Notes: generated by a model not told the origin, from the sequence alone. A stretch of DNA of 64,000 bases from Stictocephala bisonia (GCA_035578905.1 JAQJVL010000004.1:4941582-5005581); one strand, 5' to 3'. Shown: positions 20,598 through 33,760, numbered from the stretch's first letter. Numbers and translations: made by a program.

Positions 20598-21987
20598 GTA
20601 GGTCAGAATTGTATAATATGAGACAACTACAAACAATGTAAAATTTTGATTTCTTCAAAAAATATTAAAAATAATAGGTAAAATAAAATGTATGATATTT
20701 TTATATTTCCTACGTTAACACATATAGAGCAGGTGGCACGATGGCACCCACACACTCCACTAGCATGATGCCATAAAAGCGGACCACAGACCAATACAGA
20801 ATTTGTTTAGATACTGTCATGCAACATACGGTATAGACAGCTGATTTATTGCAATTTACTTCTTTGACTTTCAGTTTTTCACTCTCTATTTCGAGTTTTT
20901 TGCTTGGAGCGGGGACGCTTAGGGATATGCCTGCATACTCTAATCTAATAGCAGATACTCTCTGTCAAAATCTCTTCCAGTATGATATATTGTAAAAAGC
21001 TGTGTTCTATGACCTTTTCCCTGCCTACATTTTATAAAAATGACATTTATTCATCCATTGAAATTATTTTTGCTGCTGTCTAAAAGTGTGAAGTGGTTCG
21101 CTGTCCTGGAATATTTGTATTTATATAACGCTTGATTTTTTGTTCTTTTTTAATATTTATTATGTATATTTATCCATAGAGTAGTAATGGTGTACATCCT
21201 AGTCTGTGTAGTTATCAGTAAAAAGCTTGAGGTTAGTAATATTCTGGCATAGTGATGAGTGGCTCTCCAGCATATACCAAACTTGGTCATATAACTTTTA
21301 CCAACGTGAAGGGACCTGGCTATTGATTTTTGGATCTGACCGTAAAACCCCAAAATGTGGTAAACCTTAGAATTAACTGGCTAATCCTAACATTTCCCAA
21401 TAAAAAGGTAAGCGTTAGGTGTATTTTCCGGAATGTAATTTCCGGAATTCTTTATCATATCAGACTTTTACTGGTAAGAATTAGCATTATCTCAGAGGCT
21501 AGTTAAAAGCTTTCATTATTTTAATTGCAAAGCGTGTTTCAGACTCTTACCGCCTCATTGTGATAAATTTTAAGATTTCCCAGCAAGAGCTGGTAAAGTT
21601 TCAGTAAAAGGAACAGTAAACGAATAACGAACAAACTAGGTTTATGAACCTTTAGTAAATGGATTTAATAGAAAGTCAAATTAACAATGTAGTAAATCAA
21701 TAAGAAATCAGAATTATAATAATGGAATATTATTAAATAAAATAACTTACTTGTTGTAACAGGGTTGGGAATTGTGGCACAACAATGAGTTGCACTTCAT
21801 GTTTGCTGCCTTTCATATACACTTCTTCGTGGAACACTTTCTCAAACAGTTAGATTTTCTGAAACCCTGTTCGCCAGCTACTGATTGTCGACGAACCAAG
21901 TTGCGAAGGCTTATCTCTTCCTTAGGACATCTTCGGGTGTTATCAAATCTGCGCAAAATGTAAATTTATTGTGAGGATACAACATAT
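20598..21987. other. First part of intron 5, nothing recognised
   Basis: No supported gene or known repeat; a slightly GC-richer patch lies at 20730-20780. Confidence 0.6.
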
Positions 21988-23401
21988 TCAACTCTTTCCT
22001 GATGAAGTTCCAAGGTGGTAGAAACCATGTTCTTTCTTCGATACAACAGCAATCATATTTTTCAGGTCGATTTCAGAACGGTTAACAACTGAAATGTTGA
22101 TCCTGACGTTCTGCCCAACTTTAGGTTTGGGAAGTTTGTCATTGGACGTTTTGTTTTTATTTTCATCATCTGTGATTCTAGAAGTCCTCTGATAATGTCG
22201 AACTTTTTCATTTGGTGGTATATGCCACATAACTGCTGTCATGCTTATGAAGTGGGTCATTGACGTCGTCATGAGGTCTTATTTAAGGAGATTTTAGGGT
22301 TGTTAAAGTCACCAAATTTAGTGAACAAGTTGCACCAGGTTGGGACACGTTAACATTTATGCCATCGAGGATCTCTTTCAGCTGTTCCTCTGAAGATAGT
22401 TTCACGATTATTTCACAAGGGAGTTTTGAGGTAGCTAAACCCATTTTCATTGATACTCCAAACATGATTTCATAAGGGGTACATTTTATTCCCTCATGGT
22501 AGGCAATATTTTTCATGGCCTGGATAAATCAAATCCCTTCAGATCACTATGATGTATTGTTCATTTTCATCCACGTAGTTAACATATTTTCAATGTCAGT
22601 ATTTTGAAGTCATGTCATTTATTCGCTCTCTCAACTACCTTGTACCTTGGTTTTCATACACAACCTTAATATCATGCAACATGTCACACAAACTATTGAT
22701 TGCTTTATTACAAAATTCACGTCCATTGTTTGAGTGTAAAATACAAGGAGCATGAATAGTGGTGAAAATGTCAAGGAGGTGGTAGGTGACTTTTCGGCTC
22801 TTTTGGTGCGTAAAGCACGTAAAATTACAAACAGTAAGTTGGTCTTGATAAACTAATAAAAACTTAAAACTATCATCAGGATTGGATTGCATGTCAATTG
22901 TAACATTTGAGCTTGAGAGTTCATTTCACTGTGTACAATTGGTGTCACTATCAACCTTTTCTTCAGAATTTTCTGTGTTTTCTGGCATTGCTCACAAAGT
23001 CGTAGATAAATAACAACTGCCTCAGTAGTTACATTTTTGTACTTACGGTTACTTTCTTTTAATGTCCGAGTCCTCCCTCTGAAGCCAGTATTGATTAGAG
23101 CCTCATGAATGATTTAAAATAGTTCTTCCTAATGAACATAATGAATGACGTAATCTTTTTCTGATGAGATCGGGAAAATCAAATTTTCCTCACTGCTGAT
23201 TGTCATGATGTTGTATCTTTTCAAGCGTCTGTAGTGTATATTGTAGTCTTTTTGCACCATCACCTTAGCTTCTTTCACATAATTTAACAATGCACGATAC
23301 TTTTTGTTCGTAATATAAAAATGATTATCGTGCTTACTATTCACAGCATCATTCAAATGCTCATAGAAACGTTCATGCATTTCATCCATTGTGGCATGCA
23401 C
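21988..23401 (-). pseudogene. KRBA2-like / Ginger-Gypsy-type integrase pseudogene
   Basis: Four broken minus-strand frames in order reconstruct an integrase-type protein. First comes an N-terminal helix-rich part (23401-23129). A frameshifted H2C2 zinc-binding region follows (..EALINTGFRGR.., CEQCQKTQ at about 23000). Next is the catalytic core (MQSNPD..FKFLLVYQDQLT, HAPCILHSNNGREFCNKA at 22892-22635), and last a C-terminal part with GIKCTPYEIMFGVSMKMGL (22516-22283) and a chromatin/SH3-like tail. These match the integrase proteins annotated as KRAB-A domain-containing protein 2-like in animals. The usual Asp of HSDNGREF is Asn here, and stops are present, so it is inactive. Confidence 0.78.
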
Positions 23402-23960
23402 TGATCACACCAAGAGTAGATTGTCAGCTGAGGTCAAAGCGAATAAACGGGGGTGGGGAGGTAGACTAGGACCTGTCTGATCATAAAACATCTAATTTAC
23501 CAATGATCATTGGGAAATCCAATAGGAAAAATTCTGAACTTCGAAGAAGATGAAGAACAGTTCAAACAGGAGTAGTGTAACGAACTCAAGTAAAGGCGGC
23601 GGCAAAACCATTGCAAGATACCATTGCTTAAACTATTTACTTGGGCGGGCTTTCAGCAAAATTGCATAAAAAAGTGATAAGAACCAATCGAGCTGGAAGC
23701 AAACGCTACATTGTCACCAAAACCTGTGAATAGCAGAAAATGTGTTTATCCAACTCGCTAAGAAAATAACCAAGAAAACCAAACGCTAAGAAAACCCTTT
23801 AGTTATAAAATAACCAGTATTTGTTTCAACTACTGGCTATTTCAACTACTGGCTATTTCAACTACTGGCTATTTCATAACTAAAGGGAAAATTTACTTAG
23901 CCTTACATCAAGTTTTAACTACAAGTAATATATTTTATAATATATAAATATATAATATAT
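23402..23960. other. Intron 5 spacer with a small 16-bp triplicate
   Basis: CAACTACTGGCTATTT is repeated three times at about 23826-23874. Otherwise nothing was recognised. Confidence 0.65.
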
Positions 23961-24225
23961 AAAATTCCTAAAGTAAATAAAAATATTTTCAGAAAGTCTT
24001 TTGAATATTTAGCGCCTAAATTTTTTAATCACTTACCTATCTTCATTAGAAACATTACAGCTTTCAATTTATTTTGTAGAAAACTTAAAGAATGGCTTTT
24101 AAGTCTTAGTGACATTAGTTTCATGAGTGATATCCTTTCTTAATTAATTCTCAGATTATGTTTTTGTTCTTTTATTTATTGTTATTTATTATAATACAGC
24201 TGACTCTTTGTACCTCTAAGTTAAA

Positions 24226-24276
<51 letters not shown>

Positions 24277-24556
24277 TAAGAATAGAGCTTACATTTTTTC
24301 ATCTTTATATATTGTAATTTTTATACATAAGTCTAATGTAATATGCATATATTGTACATGCAGACACTGCAGATGGCGGCTATTAAATTGTAAATAACTG
24401 CTAGACTGAAATCAAATTAAATTGTTTTATTATCTATCTAACTTAATCTTTTTTAACTGATCACTCAACTTGTTATGTGATCAGTAAATTTCCAAGTTTG
24501 TTTATTGTTTTTTATTTTTGTAAAAATATGTGGAAATAAATATCATTTATCATTTG
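23961..24556 (+). mobile_element. LINE-D 3' end (C-terminus of ORF2 plus tail)
   Basis: The frame 23961-24143 reads KIPKVNKNIFRKSFEY, LAPKFFNHLPIFIRN and FCRKLKEWLL, then stops. This is a LINE ORF2 C-terminus related to that of LINE-B. The 3' UTR contains a TA microsatellite and ends with AATAAA and ATCATTT repeats near 24535-24556. Confidence 0.8.
24231..24274. repeat. (TA)n microsatellite
   Basis: About 22 TA units inside the LINE-D 3' UTR. Confidence 0.97.
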
Positions 24557-24680
24557 GCACCCAATAATCGTATTTATACTTCACTCAATGGCTTTAGCTC
24601 AATCGTATTTGAACTATTTGTGCAGGTGGTTAAACTTTAGTAAGTTATTGCAATTTTGATGTTTTAATTTTATGAAATAG

Positions 24681-24863
24681 GTGGAGATCTAGACACATTG
24701 GAAGTCAGTTCTCTTCCAAAAGAACATCAAGACATCATTGAAGCTGATTCTTTCTGGTGCTTGTCAAAGTTCCTCGATGGAATTCAAGATAACTACATAT
24801 TTGCACAACTTGGAATTCAGCATAAAGTGAAGCAGTTGAAAGAACTGATACAGAGGATAGATG
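24681..24863 (+). CDS. TBC1D22: TBC1D22 exon f
   Basis: Bounded by GAAATAG and GTGAGT; two bases in, one base out. It encodes GDLDTLEVSSLPKEHQ followed by IEADSFWCLSKFLDGIQDNY and FAQLGIQHKVKQL. The EADSFWC-SK-LDGIQDNY-FAQ-GIQ run is diagnostic of TBC1D22 and forms the central helices of the TBC domain. The segment before it replaces the acidic variable insert of vertebrate orthologues. Confidence 0.97.
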
Positions 24864-26271
24864 GTGAGTTTGTAAAATTATCCAAGCATTATTAACGTAT
24901 ATCCCTAGAATTCCATTACTTGACGTTATTTTTCTTTCTCAGATGTACCTAGGAATATAAAACATTGAACCATTCAATTTCAGAGTCAAAAAAGTGTCTT
25001 ATGTGTTCATTACACAAATCTTAATCCTTACCACGCCGTAAGCGCATATACATGTAATAATTACAAAAAATATTATTTTCGTAGTAATGTTTCTAATTTA
25101 ATCCAGTAGTGCGTTTGGGTTATGGTCGGTGACTCATGAGAGACACATTATGCGACTCGTTACCTTTTTTTGGCCTGTCAATCACTACGAGACTGGTTTT
25201 TGTCTGGCAGTGTACATTTCAGCTGCGCCGCCCAACACCACAAGCGCATATACACGCAGCCACTGTCAAGCCGAGCGGTTGTCATTGTCCGCCGCCTTAC
25301 AGCTTTGAAACTGTGTATTTAGTTGTTTTATCATTACTCCGACCGATTTTGATTTTGTGGAAGGTACTAAATACATTGTAATCAAGTGCTATATGTATTT
25401 ACTTATTTTTTATTATGTGTGTTATGTGCAGGCCTTGTCTTTATCAGTTTATGTACAAGTAAATGTACTCAATTATACATATTTTATTGATAGTAATAAT
25501 ATTTTGTATTGTTTCATACTGTAAAAGTGATCTATGCCTGAGGCTTACTTTCAAGTAAAAGTTTGCTTATTTACATATTCATTTATAAGAAAAAAGGTAA
25601 ATTAAGCTAATAAAAATTTCAAAATGATATCTTATCTTTTATTTTCCTGAACAGAACAATAAAAAAGAATGAGCAACTAAAAAATTTTATTTTGATTTTT
25701 TTTACAATAGTGCTAAATGGAAAATAGGAATTTTATAAATGGTCTAAGCTAATAAAACGTGCTATATGACCTTCTTTTGAAGAATATGCTGTTTTGGTAT
25801 TTTAAAAGTTAAGGCTGGGTACTTTCTGTAAGTTGACACATGATTGGTTTTAGCATAATGTTTGGGAAATAGTATTTTATTTATATTGACTGGAGTTCAA
25901 GTATTTTAGCTCCGAAACCTACTACATGTAATAATGCAGTCTTTTTCAGAACAGTTTTTCTCCTTTTGAAATAGGATATGATAATTGGTTTATGTCTTTT
26001 AGATCTCTAGATTTTGTAATCCATCGATGGGCAATTTTCATTCTTCTGAGTTTAGACAAACCTAATCTCAATATAAGATAAATCCAGCTCCTCTTCCCCC
26101 ACTCAAGCAGCAAAATAAAAATAATACATATTATTATATAATAAAAGCAGAAGTGACATGACATTTCAGTAATCAAGTGCTGTACTGTACAGTTGGCAAC
26201 ACATCATCTGCCTACTTCAAATGTGACTGTGTATCCAAATTGTTTTGGTGCAAGTAAAAAAAGAAAAAAAC
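24864..26271. other. Intron 6, first part, nothing recognised
   Basis: Contains a GC-richer patch at 25120-25300 and a TTAATCC..CGCATATAC segment near 25020 that resembles a TTAA-element end, but no matching right end was found. Confidence 0.5.
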
Positions 26272-26273
26272 TA

Positions 26274-27188
26274 CTTTTGGCGCAGAAATTATGTGCACCT
26301 AAGTTTGAAGGTTGTTTTCTAAGAAACTAAGAGTCCTACAAAAATTCCAATCATACCATTGTTTTCCTCCTTTAATTGTACGTTATAACATATTAAGTTT
26401 TAAATTTTACTATAAGTATTAATAATTTTTATCCTTGTTTTCACTGAACATAAAATTATACCGTTATTACTCAAGACCCGTTAATGTATCACATTTATGC
26501 TTTAATATGTGGTTGAAAGGAATGCTTCCTATAAGTTCTGGTAATTTAGAATGTTATCTTTCCAAGAAAAAAAGTTATTATCAATTACCTGAAACATTTT
26601 TCCTTGGCTTCTAGGGCTTGTAAAATTAATTACTTGAATTTGATGTAGTGATTTTAAATCAATTTAAATAACATTAATTTGATAAAATTCAATTAATTTA
26701 AATCAATATAAAATCACTACATTTACTTACACGTATGAAAATAATGTAATATGTAATTAAAGGAAAAACTAAACATGTAATAAGGATTACAATAAGACCA
26801 AATAATTAATTTGACCACCTCTACAAGCCAAGAAAACAACGTTTCAGGTAATTGATAAGAACTTTTTTTCTTAAAAAGATAAAATTCTAAAATTTATAAA
26901 ACTTATAGGAAACAATCCTATCAACTACATTACATTAAAATATAAATGTGTTATATGAACAGGTATTTGAGTAATAATGGTGTAAAGTTGATGCACAGTG
27001 AATACTAGTTAAATTTCCACTACTTTTTTGTTCTAACCAGGATAACAATTATTAAAACTTTAAAAAAATGTAAAATTTGTGTCAAATGCACAATTAAACA
27101 AGGAAAACAATGATATGATTGGATTTTTCACAGACTTTCTTAGTAAACAACCTCCAAACTCGGGTGCACATAATTACTGCGCTGACAG
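26274..27188. mobile_element. Foldback element with arms of about 400-480 bp
   Basis: The left terminus GCGCAGAAATTATGTGCACC and the complement of the right terminus, GCGCAGTAATTATGTGCACC, begin two long imperfect inverted arms that meet near 26685. Matching blocks include GAAGGTTGTTTTCTAAGAAA / GGAGGTTGTTTACTAAGAAA and TCAATTACCTGAAAC. TA flanks both ends (26272-26273, 27189-27190). No open frame. It is a long-TIR MITE or foldback element, older than the palindrome at 38282. Confidence 0.75.
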
Positions 27189-27321
27189 TAGTTGTAAATG
27201 TAGACTAATGTAGTAAGTATTATCAGAAGATGACAGACAGGAGTTTTTATATCTGTGAAAACATTGCGTTTGTTTCGTTAGAATTCTTCAAGCATTGGAA
27301 ATATCCAATTATGAACAATCC

Positions 27322-29634
27322 AATACCAACAAATAACTATCAAACAACAGATAATTACTCCATTAGATATCGAGGCCTCAATACCAACAAATGACTGTCA
27401 AACAACAGATGATTACTCTACTAGATATCGAGGCCTCAATACCAACAAATAACTGTCAAACAACAGATGATTACTCTACTAGATATCGAGGCCTCAATAC
27501 CAACAAATAATTGTCAAACAACAGATGATTACTCTACTAGATATCGAGGCCTCAATACCAACAAATAATTGTCAAACAACAGATGATTACTCTACTAGAT
27601 ATCGAGGCCTCAATACCAACAAATAACTATCAAACAACAGATAATTACTCCATTAGATATCGAGGCCTCAATACCAACAAATTCCTGTCAAACAACAGAT
27701 GATTACTCTACTAGATATCGAGGCCTCAATACCAACAAATAACTATCAAACAACAGATAATTACTCCATTAGATATCGAGGCCTCAATACCAACAAATAA
27801 CTGTCAAACAACAGATGATTACTCTACTAGATATCTAGGCCTCAATACCAACAAATAACTGTAAAACAACAGATGATTACTCCATTAGATATCGAGGCCT
27901 CAATACCAACAAATAACTGTCAAACAACAGATGATTACTCCACTAGATATCGAGGCCTCAATACCAACAAATAACTATCAAACAACAGATAATTACTCCA
28001 TTAGATATCGAAGCCTCAATACCAACAAATAACTGTCAAACAACAGATGATTACTCTACTAGATATCGAGGCCTCAAAACCAACAAATAACTGTCAAACA
28101 ACAGATGATTATTCCACTAGATATCGAGGCCTCAAAACCAACAAATAACTATCAAACAACAGATAATTATTCCATTAGATATCGAGGCCTCAATACCAAC
28201 AAATAACTGTCAAACAACAGATGATTACTCTACTAGATATCAAGGCCTCAATACCAACAAATAACTGTTAAACAACAGATGATTACTCCACTAGATATCG
28301 AGGCCTCAATACCAACAAATAATTGTCAAACAACAGATGATTACTCTACTAGATATCGAGGCTTCAATACCAACAAATAACTGTCAAACAACAGATGATT
28401 ACTCCACTAGATATCGAGGCCTCAATACCAACAAATAACTATCAAACAACAGATAATTACTCCATTAGATATCGAAGCCTCAATACCAACAAATGACTGT
28501 CAAACAACAGATGATTACTCTACTAGATATCGAGGCCTCAATACCAACAAATAACTGTCAAACAACAGATGATTACTCTACTAGATATCGAGGCCTCAAT
28601 ACCAACAAATAATTGTCAAACAACAGATGATTACTCTACTAGATATCGAGACCTCAATACCAACAAATAATTGTCAAACAACAGATGATTACTCTACTAG
28701 ATATCGAGGCCTCAATACCAACAAATAACTATCAAACAACAGATAATTACTCCATTAGATATCGAGGCCTCAATACCAACAAATTCCTGTCAAACAACAG
28801 ATGATTACTCTACTAGATATCGAGGCCTCAATACCAACAAATAACTGTCAAACAACAGATGATTACTCTACTAGATATCGAGGCCTCAATACCAACAAAT
28901 AACTATCAAACAACAGATGATTACTCTACTAGATATCAAGGCCTCAATACCAACAAATAACTGTCAAACAACAGATGATTACACTTCTAGATATCGAGGC
29001 CTCAATACCAACAAATAACGGTCAAACAACAGATGATTACTCCACTAGATATCGAGGCCTCAATACCAACAAATAACTATCAAACAACAGATAATTACTC
29101 CATTAGATATCGAGGCCTCAATACCAACAAATAACTGTCAAACAACAGATGATTACTCCATTAGATATCGAGGCCTCAATACCAACAAATAACTGTCAAA
29201 CAACAGATGATTACTCCACTAGATATCGAGGCCTCAATACCAACAAATAACTATCAAACAACAGATAATTACTCCATTAGATATCGAAGCCTCAATACCA
29301 ACAAATAACTGTCAAACAACAGATGATTACTCTACTAGATATCGAGGCCTCAATACTAACAAATAACTGTCAAACAACAGATGATTATTCCACTAGATAT
29401 CGAGGCCTCAAAACCAACAAATAACTATCAAACAACAGATAATTACTCCATTAGATATCGAGGCCTCAATACCAACAAATAACTGTCAAACAACAGATGA
29501 TTACTCTACTAGATATCGAGGCCTCAATACCAACAAATAATTGTCAAACAACAGATGATTACTCTACTAGATATCAAGGCCTCAATACCACAAATAACTG
29601 TTAAACAAAGATGATTACTCCACTAGATATCGAG
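27322..29634 (+). repeat. 58-bp satellite array, about 40 copies
   Basis: Tandem units of 58 bp, from AATACCAACAAATAACTGTC to AGATATCGAGGCCTC, fill 2.3 kb. Two main variants alternate: GTC..GATGATTACTCTACT and ATC..GATAATTACTCCATT. Rare variants recur at fixed distances of 1102 bp (ATGACTGTC at 27391 and 28493; ATTCCTGTC at 27681 and 28783) and 1276 bp, showing block duplications of 19 and 22 units. The last unit is degraded. No coding frame runs through. Confidence 0.98.
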
Positions 29635-30212
29635 AACCTAATTGAGGTACTTATGTATCATAATACTTGTAAAGATTTAACTAGACCCCATCACAATAAT
29701 TACAGTTTTCATATATGGGTAATATAAAAATAACTGCACAGAGTCTCTTGATACAGGCTAATACATCAATAAGTTCTGTGCCCCTAGTAACGAGATAGCT
29801 ATTATTGTAAGATTAAAAGCAAATCTTTTATATGAATTAATTAATGCAATCTGTAAATATTCAATTCTGCTTAAATAGCTAATAAGCTTTTAAATTGAAG
29901 AAAGCTTTGTGTAAGTAGATAATTCGTTCTTTTAAATTTCATATTATTTTTACCTGTGCTATTTGCAATAAATATTTATCATGTATTAGGCCTACCTTAT
30001 CTTTACCATCTGTGTTTTAATGTGTAAATGTATAATTGTTTTCGTCATTACAGCTTATTTGTGGGGCGAAAATATTCATAAACAGAAATCAACTATAATG
30101 ATTGTCACTGATAAAATTGAATCAAAACCGGTTAATAATTTTAGAAATATTGAAAAAAGTAAATGGTTCATAGAGGATTTAAATGTAGTTTATTTGAGAA
30201 AGTTAATGTTTT
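29635..30212. other. Spacer between satellite and piggyBac element
   Basis: AT-rich intron sequence with no recognised feature. Confidence 0.6.
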
Positions 30213-30216
30213 TTAA

Positions 30217-33071
30217 CCCTACCAGTCCGATTGACGTCTGAGACGTCGGCCGCTCCGTACCGAGAATCCCGGCCAACGTCTCAGACGTCGATAAACATAG
30301 GTTTAGTTTATTGGCCACCATTCCTATATAAGACGTTCCAAAGGTCATCCAAGCCCAATATATTTTCTATCTTTGTACTCTTTGTAACTGATTTGATTGG
30401 TTGTGATTTTTTTTTGAGCATTCTAACCAGCTGTTCGGTTCAGTGTAGTGGGTACTGCGCAGTTGTTTTGGTTCTCGCGCTATTGTTTACAGTCTGTGTT
30501 TGTTTACGTTTTTGAAAGTGGTTATTTCTTATTGTTACAGTTATTAGTGAATTATTTATTGTTATTAGTTATAGTGAATTATTTGTACAATGGATGGCAA
30601 TTGTAGGTCTAGTGAAATTAGGGACATATTACTGAAAAGTGATGAATTATCTGATGATGAAGTCATAGACGGGTTAGATGAGGATATTGACTCAGATATT
30701 TCTCTTTCTAATATATTAGACTATTCGTTAGGTAGTGATGAACTATATTCTCCACACAATTCAGAATTAGACTCTAGTGATGATTCTTCTGCAACTCCAC
30801 CTATACCTAGTACTGTTACTCCTCCTACACCTAGGCCTATTACTCCTCCTACATATAAGCCTGTAGGTCCTACAAGTGCTACTACAAGTTGGGTTAGGGT
30901 ATATGCCCCAGAAAATAAAATTGACTTGGCACAGAATTTTAGAGTAAGAACTGCAGGCATAAAAAACTGCCCGCCAAGAAATTCACCAATGATTCAGTAT
31001 TTTTATTAATTTTTTACACAAGCAGTGTGGGTAATGCTCGTAAACGCCACTAATGATTATGCCAGAAAAATTATTCTTGAAAAACAAACTCAGGGGATTT
31101 ACCTCCTAGATCGTTGTATAGGAAATGGGTGGACATTACAGTCTCTGACCTAAAGAAGTACGTAGGAGTGCAGCTAAATATGGGAATAATCCGTATGAAA
31201 AATATCAAAGATTACTGGAGCACTCATGAATCAAAAAAACTAAATTGGTTCCATAATACAATGTCAAGAGATTGATTTTTTCAAATCAAAACTATGCTGC
31301 ATATTACATCTGATCCATATATTGCCAGAGGACAACCGGGGTATTATGCCTGGCAGAAAGTTCGTAAATTATTAGACGCTGTCAATCATGCTTTCAAGAA
31401 GTATTTTACACCATCCCAAAATATTTGCATCGATGAAAGCAAGATTGGCATGAAAAACAGAACCAGTTTCATGCAATACATGCCCAATAAGCGGCATGCC
31501 AGATTTGGCATGAAAAAGTTTGAACTGTTTGACTCAGTAACAGGATATATAATGCATATTGACCTATATAACGGCAAAGACTTTACCAAACCCGAATAGT
31601 CCGTTCACACAACAAGTTGTAATGAATCTCCTTAGGAAAACAAATTTACTCAATAAAGGTTATCATTTATTCACTGATAATTTTTATACAAAGTTACCAT
31701 TGGCAGAGGAACTAATTTCACAACATACATACATAACTGGAACGCTAAACAAGAATACTAAGGATCTGTGAATAAGTGTTCTCAAGACTAAACTAAATGA
31801 GCAAGAAAGTGTCTATTTTATGAAAAATTCTATCTTATTAGTTGGTTTCAAGCAGAGAAAAAGGAACAAGCCAGTTTATTTATTATCTACAGGAGTTCAT
31901 GCAGAAGACAAAATCATCAGAAGTAGGAGAGGTTTAGAGGCTAAAAAACCGTTGTTGATAAACGAGTACAACCTGTACATGGGTGGGGTTGATGTCAAAG
32001 ATAAATCATTACACCACTTGTCATGTTCAAGAGCCACTCAAAAATACTGGAAGAAGATTTTTTACAATCTCTTAGACTCATGTATGTTCAATTCATATGT
32101 TCTTTACTCACAAAACACAGAAAAACCATGTTCTAGAACCAATTATATTACTGACATATTAGAAGAGTTAGCCAGAGGAGACCCAATACAACAAAATTTA
32201 CCAACTGTTCCTGGAAACCAACATGCACTAACTCATTTACCTGGCAAAAAACAAATGAAAGTCTGTCCTGTATGTGGAAAACGAGCTGTATGGTGGTGTC
32301 CTGGATGTAACTGCGGGGTACATCCGCAGTGCTATTCTATGTTGGAGCATTTTTGGAGGCCTCTACATAGTAAAAAGAGGCGAATTGAGATTGAAGAAAA
32401 TGAAGAGGATGATTAGAGTAGTTTAGTACTCTTGTATATAGTGTAAAATAGTTTCAAGTGTGTGTTTACTTAGTTAATTTTAAATTTTTTTATCTACCAA
32501 AAACTTTTCAAAACATTCAAAGTGCCATGAAAAATTGTTGAATCAGCATTCAGTGAGTACAATTTATGTCCAAAGTATGCAACCTAATATATTAAGATAG
32601 ACTTATATTGTAATAATACATTTTTACCTTTTTGGTAAGAGAATTTTTTTATACATGCATATGCATGAAATGAGAAATTCCACAAAACGCATCCTTTTAT
32701 TGTTATTGAAGTTTTAGGTTTTATTGTTATATAAATATGATATATTTATATCATTTTGAAGGTAATAAAATTATGAACATAAAACATACATTATTACTAT
32801 GGAAACACAACATTTATTGTAGTGCATTGGGCAGAACTTAATTTTTTTTATAAAAACATTTTTTACTCTGCAGTATATAAAAAAAAAAAAAAAAAAAGAT
32901 ACAGACTAATAAATAGTATATTATGATTGGCAATGTTATTCCAAAAATAATGATATATAACATGACCTATAAACCCTTCTGAATGTAGGCTTAGTGATAT
33001 TTTTCCAAAACACATGCAAACTGCTTATAAGTAGTGACGGATTCAGGTAAAAAGTGGCAGTACTCCTAGGG
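30217..33071 (+). mobile_element. piggyBac transposon, 2855 bp, decayed
   Basis: TTAA at 30213-30216 and 33072-33075 flanks inverted ends CCCTACCAGT (left) and CCCTAGGAGT (right complement). Subterminal palindromes GACGTCTGAGACGTC and ACGTCTCAGACGTC lie at 30233-30290. The transposase gene inside is broken, so the copy is non-autonomous today. Confidence 0.92.
30590..32416 (+). pseudogene. piggyBac transposase pseudogene
   Basis: An acidic N-terminus (30590-31009; SDELSDDEVIDGLDED, Pro/Thr-rich) runs into a frameshift. The catalytic core follows in pieces: YYAWQKVRKLL and ICIDESKIGMKNR (first Asp), LFTDNFYTKLPLAE (second Asp), and NLYMGGVDVKDKS (third Asp). The 31820-32416 frame ends with a cysteine-rich domain (CPVCGKR..WWCPGCNCGVHPQC) typical of piggyBac C-termini and used in binding terminal DNA. 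At least three frameshifts or stops (near 31010, 31270, 31597 and 31770) disable it. Catalytic residues are otherwise preserved, so decay is moderate. Confidence 0.9.
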
Positions 33072-33741
33072 TTAACTAAATAAAGTTAAATAAATTTAAC
33101 CCTGAAATATAAACTAAAAAAGTACATATATTTTTGTACATAAAAAGTTACGATAACATATATTTTGAAATACAGTTTTCCTAAAAAAAATAAGAAATAA
33201 AATTTAGGCTACTGTGGCTGATTTTCATTGTTTCTAATGTAGCAAAGCTGTTGTTATGGAAATTTCAATAATGGTGTCTTACAGCAACAATTTATTATCT
33301 TGAAAAACTATATTTATATAAAAAAACACTATTTACAACACAAAATACTTTCAGGAACATTTGATTCAATTTCGTCAGCATCACTCTCGTCGTCATATTC
33401 AGAATTATGGATATGCGAACTCATACACCGGGGAATTATTACATCGTCTTCACTATCAGAGTTTTCACTACCACTTGAACCAAACTCGTAATCACTATCC
33501 AAATATAAATCTAATTCTGAATCACGCAATCTTTTCCGATTCATATCACAACCGCAATTATTACATTCACAACGCACATACCCAAAACAACTTCGCGAGG
33601 AGACGAAAACAATAAGTAGAAAAATTTAACTGAAATTGAAAGATAAAAGTTAGTTTTTGTTTTATATATACAGACAAATATATTAATACTTAACCACCAT
33701 GATCTTTTATTAAATAATATCTAATAGCCTTATTTTAAATA
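33072..33741. other. Intron 6 spacer with an acidic minus-strand frame
   Basis: From an ATG at 33544 down to 33329 the minus strand encodes MNRKRLRDSELDLYLDSDYE and further Ser/Asp/Glu-rich sequence. The composition resembles the acidic N-terminus of a piggyBac transposase, but it lies outside and opposite to the element at 30217. Possibly a relic of a second element; otherwise nothing is seen. Confidence 0.35.
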
Positions 33742-33760
33742 TATATATATATAATTCAAA

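Noticed and set aside
25015..25400. Another TTAA element starting TTAATCCTTACCACGCC
   Set aside because: The left end looks plausible, but I could not find a matching inverted right end with TTAA.
27322..29634. CRISPR-like array
   Set aside because: Units are contiguous 58-bp tandem repeats without unique spacers, and the genome is eukaryotic.
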